From an uncultured Oscillospiraceae bacterium (GTDB taxonomy: Bacteria; Bacillota; Clostridia; Oscillospirales; Oscillospiraceae): DNA of 64,000 bases. The stretch's first letter is position 1. Every line of letters begins with the position of its first letter. The stretch spans positions 19,769-83,768 of the forward strand of contig CAJOIU010000008.1 in the NCBI GenBank assembly GCA_905234855.1. The letters run 5' to 3'. The notes below the pieces were generated by a model. The model was not told the origin of the DNA and ran no database searches. It saw nothing but the letters and a program-made list of their open reading frames with translations. This document shows positions 42,854-52,360 of this stretch, in pieces. The position numbers and the translations under genes were made by a program.

Positions 42854-45603
42854 TCAGTAGTTCACCACGGTGGTACCGGTGGGGATGTTTTCATAGATCC
42901 AGATGCAGCCTTCCATGGGGAGACGGATGCAGCCGTTGGAGCCGTGGGTGTTCCAATACTGCTGATTCTGCACGATGAAGGTATCGGGCCGGTACAGCAG
43001 GCTGTGGAAGAGATACATGAGGTCGCCCGTGGTATAGAAGGTCGTACCATAATAGCAGGTATACTTTTCGGTGCCGAAGGAGTAGGTGCGATACCCGGTG
43101 ATATCGAAGATACCCGTAGGCGTTGCGGTGTCGATATAGCCGCAGATGCAGTCCCAAAGGTGGATCATCGTCCAGTTGCCCTTGGAGCCGGTGAACACAC
43201 GTCGGTCATGACGAGGTAGCTGGTGGGGCTGCTGTAATACTGCGCGGTGCGTGTCATAGCCTCGCGAATGCTCATGGAGGCTTTGCCGTCACCGTCGATG
43301 GTATAGCCGTCGATCATGGTATTGCGGGCCAGCGTACCCTTCTTGCCGTCGGTGCCGTCATCGCCGGTATAGAAGTAGTAGTTGCTGCCGTTAAGCGCCT
43401 GCCAGCCGGTCAGCATCTGGCCGGTGGTGGCGTTGAAGAAGTAACGGTCGCTGCCGAAATCCCACCAGCCGGTAGCGGCGGCGCCGCTGTCGAGGAAGTA
43501 GTAGGTGTTGCCGTCCTCGGCGGTCTTCCAGCCGTGGATATAGTACCCGGTGTCAGGGTCGAAGTAGTAGTTGTAGCCATAAAGCTTCCACAGGCCGGTG
43601 AGCATCTTGCCGGTGGAATAGCCGAAGAAACGGACGCCGTTCTGGTCGCCTGCCCAGCCGTCATTGGCGGTGCCGTCGTTATTGAGCCAGTATACGGAGC
43701 CGTCCGAAGCGGTGTAAAGGCCGGCATGTCCGGTCAGCAGCGCGCCATCGTCTCCGAAGTAATAGGCGCCGTCGTTGAGCTGCCAGAAGCCCGTCAGCGC
43801 TTTCTTTGTGGAAGCGCCGAAGCAATAGGTCTTTCCGTCCGCGGTCACCCAGCCGGACTGGGGAACGCCGTAATCATCCAGCCAATAGCGCGTGCCGTCC
43901 TTGGCGGCGGCGATGCAGTCATGAAGCCGGATGCCGGTGGTTTCATCGAAGAAATAGGAGTAATATCCGATCTGCTTCAGGCCGGTGGCCGCCCGATAGG
44001 TCTCGGGATCGAAGTAGTAGGTATTGCCGTCCACGGTGATCCAGCCGGTAGCGGCGGCGCCGTTATCGTTGAGGTAGTAAACGCTGCCATCCTTGGCTGT
44101 ATGCAGGCCGTCATGGCACATGAGGTTGGTATCCTCGTCAAAGAAGTAGGTATAAATGCCTTCCTGTGTGAGGCCGGCAGCGAGACCGCCGGTCTCTACG
44201 CTGAGGTAGCCGACGCCGCCGTCGAGACCAAGCCAGCCGGTAGCGGCGGTGCCGTCATCAAACAGGAAGCAGCGGACGCCCTTGCCGGTAGTGTACCAGC
44301 CGGAGGACTGCATAGCGCCTGTGGCCTCGTCAAAGTAATAGAAGTGACTGCCGATCTGCTTGAGGCCGGTGTACATCTTGCCGTTGGAGGTGCTGTAGTA
44401 ATAGGTTTCCCCGTCCTCCTTGATCCAGCCGGTGCGAAGGGCGCCGTCGCCGCGGCGATAGATGCGGTCGCCATTGGCGGTGGTAAAGGGACCCTTGCCG
44501 CCAAGCAGGGCGCCGGTTTCGTCGTCAAAGTAGAACACATTGTCGTCCAGCTTGTGGAGGCCTTTATAGAGCGTGAAGTCTTCCCAATCGAAGAAGTAGA
44601 ACTTTCCGTCGTCCTCGAACCAGCAGGTCTGCGCGGCGCCGGTTTCGGGATCGAAATAATAGGTGTTTCCGCGATAGTCGATCCAGCCGGTCTTCATGGC
44701 GCCGGTCGTGGTATCGAAGAAATAGGCATATCCGTCCAGCACCTGAAGGCCGGTGACGGCCGCCTTGGTTTTGCTGCTGATGAAGTAGGTGCCGGTATCG
44801 TCCGAGAGCCAGCCCTCCTGCGGCACGCCGTTGTTCTGCAGGTAATACCGGGAGCCGTCGTGGGCGGTATGCCAGCCCGTGTGGTGCATGATGCCGGTGT
44901 CTTCATCGAAGAAATAGTAATAGCCCCAAAGCTCATGAAGTCCGGTAAGCTGCTGAGCTGTCGATTCGTCGAGATACCAGACATTCCAGTTTTCGTCGCA
45001 CACCCAGCCGGTTCGGGCGGCGCCGGTTTCGGGATCGAAGTAGTAGGAACTGTTGCCGAAGGTCTGCCAGCCGGTCTGGCGGATGCCGGTATCGGGATCG
45101 AAATAATACTGTTCGCCGCCCAGCTCCCACAGGCCGGTGAGCATCTTATAGGAGGCGGCGCCGAAATAGCGCACATTCCCATCGCTGTCAGTCTGCCAGC
45201 CGGTGAGAACGACGCCGCGGTCGTCGAGAAGATACCGGCTCCCGTCGTGGGCGGTGGCGATGCAGTCATGCTGCATGATGCCGGTGTCTTCGTCGAAGAA
45301 ATAGTGGTAACCGCCCAGTTCCCACAGGCCGGTGAGCATCTTGTAAGAGGAAGCGCCGAAATAGCGGACATTCCAGTTGTCATCCAAGATCCAGCCGGTG
45401 ATATAGTCGCCGGTGTCGGGATCAATGCAGTATGTATTCCCATCGATGACGGTAAAGCGGCTGTCCGAAGCGCCGTCGGTCGCGGCCTCGGAAAGCGTCC
45501 CGTCGTCCGCCTCGTCTGCCAGCGCGAAGATGCTCGTGCAGCTCAGCAGAAGCACGACGATGCTTAGGATCAGAATGGATTTCAAAATAGAGCGTTTTTT
45601 CAT
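42854..45603 (-). pseudogene. Secreted cell-wall-binding-repeat L,D-transpeptidase, frameshifted
   Basis: The first frame (45603-43165) encodes a signal peptide (MKKRSILKSILILSIVVLLL) and about thirty 20-residue aromatic repeats of the choline/glucan-binding kind (GW, YYFD and TG motifs), ending after SPTSYLVMTDV. The second frame (from about 43198) continues FTGSKGNWTMIHLWDCICG and holds the YkuD catalytic motif HGSNGCIRLP. Together they make a protein that binds wall polymers and cross-links peptidoglycan. The break near 43195-43205 seems to be a small deletion, since about six residues expected before FTGSKGNW are absent. ATG 45603 has AGGAAGGACTCT upstream. Sequencing error is possible but less likely if residues are missing. 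Confidence 0.82.
43270..45420 (-). repeat. Array of about 60-base cell-wall-binding repeats
   Basis: Roughly thirty imperfect units encode TGW.....YYFDPDTG-type modules. Near-identical stretches recur (for example TGLWELGG appears twice and the DEDTGIM unit three times), making this a hotspot for recombination and assembly collapse. Confidence 0.8.
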
Positions 45604-45758
45604 AGAGTCCTTCCTATTGAAAGATTTCACGGTTTGCCGCGGAACGCCGGGGCGTATCGCGCAGCATAAATTGCCATACTTACCTAGATTAAAAATATAA
45701 TAGTACAAATGAGGATAAAAGAAATTACAAAATGGTTACAGATAGGAAGGCCAAATAA

Positions 45759-45790
45759 AAAGCACCCCGCATCGAAGATGCGGGGCGCTT
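45759..45790 (-). terminator. Terminator of the Fe-S oxidoreductase operon
   Basis: AGCACCCCGCATC-GAA-GATGCGGGGCGCT with TTTTTA following in the direction of transcription. Confidence 0.88.
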
Positions 45791-45805
45791 GACTTCAGCA
45801 GATAA

Positions 45806-46243
45806 TCATTCCTCCGAGGAACCGCCTCTGCGGCGGCGGCGACGGCCTTCGCCTGCGGCAGCTGCGCCGGCGGGAGCGACATTCTCCCAGCAGATGCCGT
45901 GCATGCACTTTTTGCGGCGGTGACCCATCCAGTCCATGGTGTTGTTGTCGAGGCTCCACAGGATGCTGGCGGCTGCCTCGCTGGAATGCTCGCAGCCGGG
46001 CGTGGTGGTGATGACGCCGCAGATCTCGCGGATCAACTCAAGATCGTCATCCTCGGCGTTGCCGGTGGTGAGATCGGAGAGGATCTGAGCTAGCTGGGTC
46101 ATGCCGTCGCGGCCCATGACGTTCTTGCCGTCGCTGGCTTCGCGGGCAGCCTTCGCAACGCCCAGCGCCCACTGCACGGGACACATATCCGTGGTGAACG
46201 ACTCACGGGAGGGGATTTCAGCGGTATAGACTTCGTGTTCCAT
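45806..46243 (-). CDS. Small NuoF-C-terminal-like Fe-S subunit
   Basis: A 145-residue protein. Residues 20-115 resemble the helical 4Fe-4S domain at the end of NuoF (pattern GMTQLAQILSDLTTGNAEDDDLELIREICG, then C near TTPGCEHS). The usual CxxCxxC of NuoF is reduced to single Cys residues (DMCPVQ, EICGV, PGCEHS, KKCMHGICW), so cluster binding is uncertain. The tail is rich in Arg and Gly. It starts 12 bases after the large oxidoreductase, with AAGGAGGACAGGTC as ribosome binding site, and is probably its small subunit. Confidence 0.65.
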   Translation of the reverse strand: MEHEVYTAEIPSRESFTTDMCPVQWALGVAKAAREASDGKNVMGRDGMTQLAQILSDLTTGNAEDDDLELIREICGVITTTPGCEHSSEAAASILWSLDNNTMDWMGHRRKKCMHGICWENVAPAGAAAAGEGRRRRRRGGSSEE

Positions 46244-46255
46244 GACCTGTCCTCC

Positions 46256-48406
46256 TTACTTGATCGAGTATTCCGTCCACAGACGGGTCTTGGCGATATC
46301 CTTGCGGAGGTCGCACTGGAGGCAGCGCGTAGCCTCGCACTTGGCTTCATCGCAGGTGTAGGTGGTGTAGACCGACTTCCAAGGATCAGCCAGACGCTCC
46401 TCCGGCGTCATGAGCGGCATCTCGACCCGCGGCAACATGCCGAAGCCCTCGATCTCGCCGATCTCGGGATTGCGCTCGCGCTCGACGAGCGTTTCGTCGA
46501 TCACGCCGTCGCCGCCGAGATACTTATCAACGATGGGGACGACCTCGCGGCCCTGCGCGATGGCCTTGATGACGAAGCTGATGCCGGTGATGACGTCTCC
46601 CGCGGCGAAAACGCCGTCCATGCTGGTGACATGCTCAGGCTTGCCGTTGGCGGGATTGATGGGGAAGCCGCGGCTCAGCTCGATGCCGAAGTTCTCGAAA
46701 TCGTCGAGACCCGGACGCTGGCCGGTGGCGAAGATAACGGAATCGCAGGGGATCACCATCTGGCTGCCTTCCTCGGCGACCTCGGTGACGCGGCCGGTGG
46801 CCTTGTCGTAGGTGGAGGAGAGAACGGTATGTACCCGCAGGCCGGTGACCTGCTCGGGCGTGCCCTCGATAGCCTCGAAGGAGCGGCCGGGATAGGAAAT
46901 GATGCCCTCCTCGCGACCCTGATCCTGATCTTCCTTGTCGGCGAGGATCTTGTCGCCCTTCTCAAGGCAGGCGAGGTTCACCGTGACGCCCATGCGGACA
47001 AGGGTACGGGCGCAGTCATAGCCGACGGCGCCGGCGCCGATGATGCAGACGGTCTTGCCGAGCTTTTCCATGCTCTGGCCGGCGTGGACCTCGGCGAGGA
47101 TGTCGATGGCGGTGTAGACCTGTTTGAAGTCGGAGCCGGGGATCGGGAGCTTCTTGCCCTTCGATACGCCCGCGCAGATGACGACGGCGTCGTTCTCCGC
47201 CTTGAGGGCGGCAACATCGGAGATCTCGCGATTGAGCTCGTACTTTACGCCGGAGTCGACGATGAACTGCAGCTCCTCCTCGACATACTTCAGCGGCAGA
47301 CGGTAGGCAGGCATACCACTCGTCATGGGGCCGCCGAGCTGGGGACGCTTCTCATAAACGGTAACATCGTGGCCGAGCTTGTTGAGGTAGTAGGCGGTGG
47401 TCATGCCGCACGGACCGGAGCCGATGACGGCGACGCGCTTGCCGGTGCGGGGCTTCATGAAGCCCTTGTCCTTCCAAGACTGCTCCTTGTCGTTTTCCAC
47501 CGCGAAACGCTTGAGGTCGCGGATGGAGAGCGCAGGGCCTTCCTCGGACTGCGGGCCGACGGCCTTATGCTTGCAGCCGGTCTGGCAGAGGTGGTTGCAG
47601 ATATAGCCGAGGGTATGGGGGAAGGTGACCTTCTCGCGAATGATGCCGACGGCGTCGGAGTACCGGCCTTCCTTCACGGCGCGGATATAGGCGGGGATGT
47701 CGATATGCGCGGGGCACTCGACCTGGCAGGGAACGAGCGCCTCGTCCGCCGGGATGTCCTGACGGAAGATGCCCTCCATGTCGGTGAGGGCACCGGTGGG
47801 GCAGACGGCGACGCAGGCGGAGCAGAAGCGGCAGCCGGCGTCCAGCAGGGGCAGGTCGCCCTTCGTGCCGATGTAGGTCTCGCCGTTTTTCTTGTTGTAC
47901 TGCAGAACACCGGCCTTGCGCAGGTCTTGGCAGGCGCGCACGCAGCGGCCGCACTGGATGCAGCGTTCCATCTCGCGGCTGATGACGGGGTTCACGGTGT
48001 TGATGTTGTTGCAGTTTTTGATGACGTGATGCATGCGGGCATGAACCACGGACAAATACTGCATCAAGGTCTGCAGCTCGCACTTGCCGAAGCGCTTGCA
48101 GCCGGTGCAGTCGTGGGGATGACCGGCCAGCATCAGCTCCATGGACATACGGCGACGATGCATCAGATCCTCGCTCTTGGTGGTGACGCGCATGCCCTCG
48201 CGGACTTTGACCTCGCAGGAGCACTGCACGCCGGGTTCACCCTCGATGTTCACGACGCAGAGCTTGCAGTTCGACTGAACAGGGAGGTCAGGGTGGGAAC
48301 ACAGATGGGGAATATAGATATCGGCGGCGAGGGCGGCGTCCAGCACGGACTGACCCTCGACGGCCTCTATTTCCCGTCCGTCGATGTAGAGTTTCACCAT
48401 ATTCAT
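46256..48406 (-). CDS. Fe-S/flavin NAD(P)-dependent oxidoreductase (NuoG-like N-terminus fused to GltD-like domain)
   Basis: A 716-residue redox protein. Residues 1-90 are a plant-type 2Fe-2S domain (CSHPDLPVQSNCKLC, then CSC). An H/C cluster motif follows (HPHDCTGCKRFGKC), then two 4Fe-4S sites (CIQCGRCVRACQ and CRFCSACVAVCP). From about 230 comes a GltD-like module: CQVECP and CNHLCQTGCKH clusters, FAD site VIGSGPCGMTTAYYL, NAD(P) site IIGAGAVGYDCA and a closing GVFAAGDV flavin motif. A Cys-rich tail CDEAKCEATRCLQC ends it. It likely moves electrons between NAD(P)H and ferredoxin or a partner dehydrogenase. The partner is not in this window, so the pathway is inference. Confidence 0.85.
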   Translation of the reverse strand: MNMVKLYIDGREIEAVEGQSVLDAALAADIYIPHLCSHPDLPVQSNCKLCVVNIEGEPGVQCSCEVKVREGMRVTTKSEDLMHRRRMSMELMLAGHPHDCTGCKRFGKCELQTLMQYLSVVHARMHHVIKNCNNINTVNPVISREMERCIQCGRCVRACQDLRKAGVLQYNKKNGETYIGTKGDLPLLDAGCRFCSACVAVCPTGALTDMEGIFRQDIPADEALVPCQVECPAHIDIPAYIRAVKEGRYSDAVGIIREKVTFPHTLGYICNHLCQTGCKHKAVGPQSEEGPALSIRDLKRFAVENDKEQSWKDKGFMKPRTGKRVAVIGSGPCGMTTAYYLNKLGHDVTVYEKRPQLGGPMTSGMPAYRLPLKYVEEELQFIVDSGVKYELNREISDVAALKAENDAVVICAGVSKGKKLPIPGSDFKQVYTAIDILAEVHAGQSMEKLGKTVCIIGAGAVGYDCARTLVRMGVTVNLACLEKGDKILADKEDQDQGREEGIISYPGRSFEAIEGTPEQVTGLRVHTVLSSTYDKATGRVTEVAEEGSQMVIPCDSVIFATGQRPGLDDFENFGIELSRGFPINPANGKPEHVTSMDGVFAAGDVITGISFVIKAIAQGREVVPIVDKYLGGDGVIDETLVERERNPEIGEIEGFGMLPRVEMPLMTPEERLADPWKSVYTTYTCDEAKCEATRCLQCDLRKDIAKTRLWTEYSIK

Positions 48407-48518
48407 GACACCTCATGCTTATATTTCTGACGATTCATTTTACCACATAAAACGCCATAATGGTAGTCTTATTTTCAGATTTTTTTTCGCGCCGCAAAGA
48501 GACTGCCCGCCGCCTCGG

Positions 48519-48548
48519 TTGACATGCCCCTTCAAGGAGTGCTATACT
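48519..48548 (+). promoter_or_regulatory. Promoter of the sppA operon
   Basis: TTGACA (48519-48524), 18-base spacer, TATACT (48543-48548). Confidence 0.75.
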
Positions 48549-48600
48549 GACCCTGTCGGCAGTCTGACAGGAAAATCACAGACTGGTCAAGGGAGGATAT

Positions 48601-49626
48601 ATGAGCAAAAAACAGTGGATTTGGCTCATTGTCGCGGCGGTGGTCTTTGCCGCTGTCGGCGTATCGAGCGTCGTAACGAACACGTGGTCCGCCCGATCCA
48701 TGGCAGACTCGGTGCAGATCTTCAAGGACGCCTTCTATGGCGGCGTATATGCCGGTACGGCCGAAGGGGATTTCTATTTCCCGGAGGAGAGCTTCCTCGC
48801 GGAGATCGACATCGAGGGCACCATCGTCAGCAGCGGCAGCGCGGTGGGCTTTTCCGCGGCGGGATTCGATGAGGAGTATATCCTCGATTACATCGACCGG
48901 CTCATGGACTGCGAGTCGAATATCGGCATCGTGCTGTATATCGATTCCGGCGGCGGCGAGATGAACGCTTCGGACGAAATCTATCTGAAGCTCATGGATT
49001 ATAAAGAGGCCACCGGCCGTCCGATCTACGCCTATTTCGACGGCACGGCCTGCTCCGGGGCGTATTACATCGCCATGGCGGCGGATCAGATCTGGGCCAA
49101 CCGCAACTGCATCTGCGTGAACATCGGCGTGTATATCGAAACCTATAACCTCAGCGGGCTGTTTGAGAAATACGGCGTTGAGGAGATCATGATAAAATCC
49201 AGTGAGAACAAGGGCATCGGAGCCATGGGTCAGCCTTGGACGGAGGAGCAGCTCGCGATCTATCAGTCCATTGTCGACCTGTATTACGCGCAGTTTCTGG
49301 ACGTCGTCGCCGCCGGGCGGCATATGACCACGGAGCAGGTGCGGGCGCTGGACGACGGCCGGGAGATGCTGGCTGCGCAGGCGTTGGAAGCCGGCTTTAT
49401 CGACGGCATCTGCCGCTGGGAGCAGTTCAAGGATTCGCTGCTCAGCTATTACGGCGAGGATGTGAGCATATATACCGAGGAGCCCTCCGAGACGGATATG
49501 TTCCTCGATTTGCTGGATAATCTCTATGGCAAGCTGGCGGCGCTCTCCCCCGTGTCGGACGGCGAGCTTCTGCGGCAGTTCGTCGAGTCGAAGGACGGGA
49601 TCGTGGTGATGGCCTATGCTGGATAA
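48601..49626 (+). CDS. SppA-type signal peptide peptidase (S49 family)
   Basis: A 341-residue membrane-anchored serine protease. One helix near residues 6-24 anchors it. The catalytic Ser is in FDGTACSGAYYIAMAADQI (near residue 150) and the Lys general base in IKSSENKGIGAMGQPWTEEQ (near 200), the known Ser-Lys dyad of SppA. VLYIDSGGGEMNAS near 117 is the family's oxyanion region. It removes signal peptides left in the membrane. The last residues overlap the RDD gene by 11 bases, so the genes are coupled. GGGAGGATAT precedes the ATG. Confidence 0.92.
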   Translation: MSKKQWIWLIVAAVVFAAVGVSSVVTNTWSARSMADSVQIFKDAFYGGVYAGTAEGDFYFPEESFLAEIDIEGTIVSSGSAVGFSAAGFDEEYILDYIDRLMDCESNIGIVLYIDSGGGEMNASDEIYLKLMDYKEATGRPIYAYFDGTACSGAYYIAMAADQIWANRNCICVNIGVYIETYNLSGLFEKYGVEEIMIKSSENKGIGAMGQPWTEEQLAIYQSIVDLYYAQFLDVVAAGRHMTTEQVRALDDGREMLAAQALEAGFIDGICRWEQFKDSLLSYYGEDVSIYTEEPSETDMFLDLLDNLYGKLAALSPVSDGELLRQFVESKDGIVVMAYAG

Positions 49627-50233
49627 TGCGGAGATCACCCGCGCCGGGTTCGGCGCGCGTGCCGGGGCGTTCATCATCGACCGGGCGCTGCTGCTGATCG
49701 CGCTGTGCGCTGTGCGCGTTCCGGCGATGATCGCGGCGATGTTCGGGTCGACGGCGTTCACGGCCAAGAGCTTTCTGTTCGACCACAGCGCGCTGGACGT
49801 CGTCTGCTGGCTGCTGTCGGCGGCGTATTTCGTCCTGCTGACCTATTTCACCGGCAGCACGCTGGGCAAAAAGGTCATGCATCTGCGGGTGGAACGCGCC
49901 GACGGGGAAGCGCTGCGGTTTATCGACGTGCTGTACCGCGAAACGGTGGGACGCTTCCTGAGCGGCATCCTGTACCTCGGCTATCTGATGGTGCTGGTGG
50001 ATAAGCAGAAGCGCGCATTCCATGACTGGCTGTGCGATACCTGCGTCGTGTATGAGGACGTGCGTTTCCGCGTGCGGGAAAAGAACGCGCCGGAGGCCAA
50101 AAATTACGGCTATTCCCTGCCGGATGCGTCCGCAGACGCGCCGGCGGAAGCGCCCCGGATGACGGATTACGGCTATTCCCTGCAGACGCAGCCGGAGGAC
50201 GGACGGACGGAGACAGATACAGAGAAAGAGTGA
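49616..50233 (+). CDS. RDD-family membrane protein
   Basis: A 205-residue protein with three hydrophobic helices. AGFGARAGAFIIDRALL near residue 10 is the RDD start motif, and GSTLGKKVMHLRV plus KRAFHDWLCDTCVVYEDV complete the family pattern. The C-terminal 60 residues are hydrophilic and contain two copies of the short unit YGYSLP/YGYSLQ. RDD proteins are thought to be transporters or scaffold proteins; the role here is unknown. It sits between sppA and plsC in one operon. Confidence 0.85.
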   Translation: MLDNAEITRAGFGARAGAFIIDRALLLIALCAVRVPAMIAAMFGSTAFTAKSFLFDHSALDVVCWLLSAAYFVLLTYFTGSTLGKKVMHLRVERADGEALRFIDVLYRETVGRFLSGILYLGYLMVLVDKQKRAFHDWLCDTCVVYEDVRFRVREKNAPEAKNYGYSLPDASADAPAEAPRMTDYGYSLQTQPEDGRTETDTEKE

Positions 50234-50239
50234 TCGGGA

Positions 50240-51094
50240 TTGTTTATCCGAAGAAACGATGGGCTGGGAACCGTATTCCTGCCGTTTGACGTCGCCGCGC
50301 TGCTGCTGGCGATCTGGTGTACGCTTTGGAGCGGTGTTCACGGCGCGTGGGTCGTGCCGATGATGATCGGCTCATGGCTGGGCTGGTTCATAGCGCTGCT
50401 GCTGCTGTATTATTTCGTCGTATGGCTCATTTCGCTGACGGTGGATACCAAAGCCCCGCCCCCCGCGGAGGATCATCCGGCTTATCGCCGCATCGTGGAG
50501 GACGTGATCGGGATGCTCTGCCGGTTCGCCCGCGTCCGCATCCATTTCACGGGTGTGGAAAAGCTGCCGGAGGGGCGGTATCTGATCGTTTCGAACCACC
50601 GCTCCGGCTATGATCCCATCACCACGGTGTGGGCGCTGCGGGGTCGCCGCGTGGCCTTTATCACGAAGCCAGAAAACCATAAGATCCCCATCGCGGGGCC
50701 GATGATCTATAAGGCGAACTATCTGCCCATCGACCGGGAAGATCCCCGCAAGGCCATGGAAACGATCCGCGCCGCGGCGGCGCTGCTCAAAAACGACGTG
50801 GTATCCGTCGGCGTATATCCCGAAGGGACGCGCAGCCGCAGCGGTGAAATGCTGCCCTTCCATAACGGCGTATTCAAGATCGCCCAGAAGGCGAACGTGC
50901 CGCTGGCGGTGGCGTCCATCCGGGGAACGGAAAAGATCAAGGCGAACTTCCCGTGGCATATCACGGATGTGTATCTGCACATCTGCGAGGTGCTCCCGCC
51001 GGAGGCTATCCAAGGCGCCACGTCCGCCGTCAGCGACCGCGTCCGGGAGATCATCGAGCGTGATCTGGCGAAGGCGGAGCTTGTGTTGACATAA
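50240..51094 (+). CDS. plsC: 1-acyl-sn-glycerol-3-phosphate acyltransferase
   Basis: A 284-residue enzyme that adds the second acyl chain to make phosphatidic acid. Two N-terminal membrane helices (about 12-65) are followed by the catalytic HX4D motif in VSNHRSGYDPITT near residue 118 and the substrate motif YPEGTRSRSGEMLPF near 196. A TTG start is used in the annotation because it lies 7 bases after the RDD stop; no strong ribosome binding site is visible, so translation is probably coupled. A further hairpin follows at 51103. Confidence 0.9.
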   Translation: MFIRRNDGLGTVFLPFDVAALLLAIWCTLWSGVHGAWVVPMMIGSWLGWFIALLLLYYFVVWLISLTVDTKAPPPAEDHPAYRRIVEDVIGMLCRFARVRIHFTGVEKLPEGRYLIVSNHRSGYDPITTVWALRGRRVAFITKPENHKIPIAGPMIYKANYLPIDREDPRKAMETIRAAAALLKNDVVSVGVYPEGTRSRSGEMLPFHNGVFKIAQKANVPLAVASIRGTEKIKANFPWHITDVYLHICEVLPPEAIQGATSAVSDRVREIIERDLAKAELVLT

Positions 51095-51102
51095 TAAATT
51101 TC

Positions 51103-51141
51103 TTTCCCGGATGAGACAAAATGTTGTTTTCATCCGGGAAA
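51103..51141 (+). terminator. Terminator of the sppA-RDD-plsC operon
   Basis: TTTCCCGGATGA ... TCATCCGGGAAA, 12-base arms around a 15-base AT-rich loop. Confidence 0.65.
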
Positions 51142-51198
51142 AAATATGATATGATGCAGGGAGAAACGGATCGCTTTTTTTCGGAAGGAGGGACGGTC

Positions 51199-51843
51199 GT
51201 GAACAAGAAAGTCGCCGCAGGCGTGGCGGTCACAGTAGCGGTGGCCAGCATTGCGACGAATCTGGCGTTCCAGCCGGATGAGCTGCTGCATGATGCGGCC
51301 TACCTCGACGCCCATACCCGCTATATGCAGACGGACGAGCTGGGCGAGCTTTCGATCGAATACTCCGAGCCGGAAGAGCTGGGAAAGAAGGATGCGCTTC
51401 GCACATGGCTCCTGAAGCTGCCGGTTCCCATCAAGGCGCTGTTTCTGATGCCGCTGTGGCTTCTCGGCGCGATCCCCGTCGCCATCGGCACCGGCGCGCT
51501 CTCCGCGCTGGGTCCCGTTTGGGCGCGGGTGCTTGGCTTCGTTCTGCAGGCTGGCGTGCTGCTTGGCGTTTTTTGCGCGGTGTATAAACTGATCTTCCCC
51601 GACCGAAAGCTCAAGGAGCTTTTTACGAAGAAAAACCGGCGCTGGCTGCTGCTTGGTGCCGTAGCGGTAACGGCGGCGGATCTGCTGCTGGCGCAGTTCT
51701 GGAGCGGCTGGTCGATCCTCCGGGTGGTGCTGTTCACCGGCGGCGGTTTCGGCGTCCTGTGCCTGCTCTGGAAGCGCATCTGCGGCAAGCTGAAGCCCCC
51801 CGAGCCGGGCATCATCCATAATAAGCTGAAGCTCGAATACTGA
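51199..51843 (+). CDS. Uncharacterised membrane protein
   Basis: A 214-residue protein of unknown function. An N-terminal hydrophobic segment (AAGVAVTVAVASIATNLAF) may be a signal anchor. A polar stretch with many Glu and Tyr follows, then about four helices (about 75-195) and a basic tail. The GTG at 51199 was selected because GGAAGGAGGGA stands 5 bases before it. It lies between plsC and dtd, with a terminator on each side, so it is a single gene. I do not recognise a family. Confidence 0.7.
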   Translation: MNKKVAAGVAVTVAVASIATNLAFQPDELLHDAAYLDAHTRYMQTDELGELSIEYSEPEELGKKDALRTWLLKLPVPIKALFLMPLWLLGAIPVAIGTGALSALGPVWARVLGFVLQAGVLLGVFCAVYKLIFPDRKLKELFTKKNRRWLLLGAVAVTAADLLLAQFWSGWSILRVVLFTGGGFGVLCLLWKRICGKLKPPEPGIIHNKLKLEY

Positions 51844-51853
51844 TACTGAGATT

Positions 51854-51899
51854 AAAACAGCGGATTTCCCGTTTGCGTGGGAAATCCGCTGCTGTTTTT
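51854..51899. terminator. Bidirectional terminator between the membrane protein gene and dtd
   Basis: AAAACAGCGGATTTCCC-GTTTGCGT-GGGAAATCCGCTGCTGTTTTT, long stem with one bulge and T-tract; convergent genes. Confidence 0.85.
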
Positions 51900-51903
51900 G
51901 CGC

Positions 51904-52350
51904 TTATAACGTGTCCGTGTCGAGCAGGATGGTGACGGGACCGTCGTTTTGGCTGCGCACCTGCATATCCGCGCCGAAGACGCCGGTCTCCACATGGAAG
52001 CCCCGTTCGCGGCAAAGGCGGATGACAGCCTCATACAGCGGCACGGCGGTATCAGGCCGGGCGGCGTCCGTGAAGCCGGGGCGGCGGCTGCGACAGTCCG
52101 CAAACAGGGTGAACTGGCTGATGATCAGAAGATTGGCGGCGTTCGCGCTGGCGGGATTGAGGTTCATTTTTCCGGCCTCGTCCTCGAAGACGCGAAGGCC
52201 GCATATTTTATCGGCGATCTTCTCGGCCTGCGCCATGGTGTCGTTCACATGGACGCCCAGCAGAACGAGAAAGCCCGTTTCGATTTGACCATGGATAGCG
52301 CCGTCTATCTCGACGGAGGCGTTTTTCACGCGGGTTACGACTGCTCTCAT
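51904..52350 (-). CDS. dtd: D-aminoacyl-tRNA deacylase
   Basis: A 148-residue enzyme that removes D-amino acids mistakenly attached to tRNA. The active-site motif SQFTLFADCRSRRPGFTDAA is at residues 78-97, and the Gly-cisPro-type region NDGPVTILLDT near 133. Length matches the family. It starts 10 bases after the rsh stop in the leftward order recJ-rsh-dtd, a conserved Firmicute gene order. Confidence 0.95.
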   Translation of the reverse strand: MRAVVTRVKNASVEIDGAIHGQIETGFLVLLGVHVNDTMAQAEKIADKICGLRVFEDEAGKMNLNPASANAANLLIISQFTLFADCRSRRPGFTDAARPDTAVPLYEAVIRLCRERGFHVETGVFGADMQVRSQNDGPVTILLDTDTL

Positions 52351-52360
52351 AGTTCTCCTC

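Noticed and set aside
43270-45420. Regular repeats considered as a CRISPR array
   Set aside because: The repeats are coding, imperfect, contiguous and in frame; there are no unique spacers and no cas genes in the window.
43534-45567. 677-residue plus-strand ORF opposite the wall-binding repeats
   Set aside because: Its periodicity mirrors the repeats of the real minus-strand gene; no ribosome binding site or family resemblance.
46235-48430. 731-residue plus-strand ORF opposite the oxidoreductase
   Set aside because: Shadow of a gene with many recognised Fe-S and nucleotide motifs on the minus strand.
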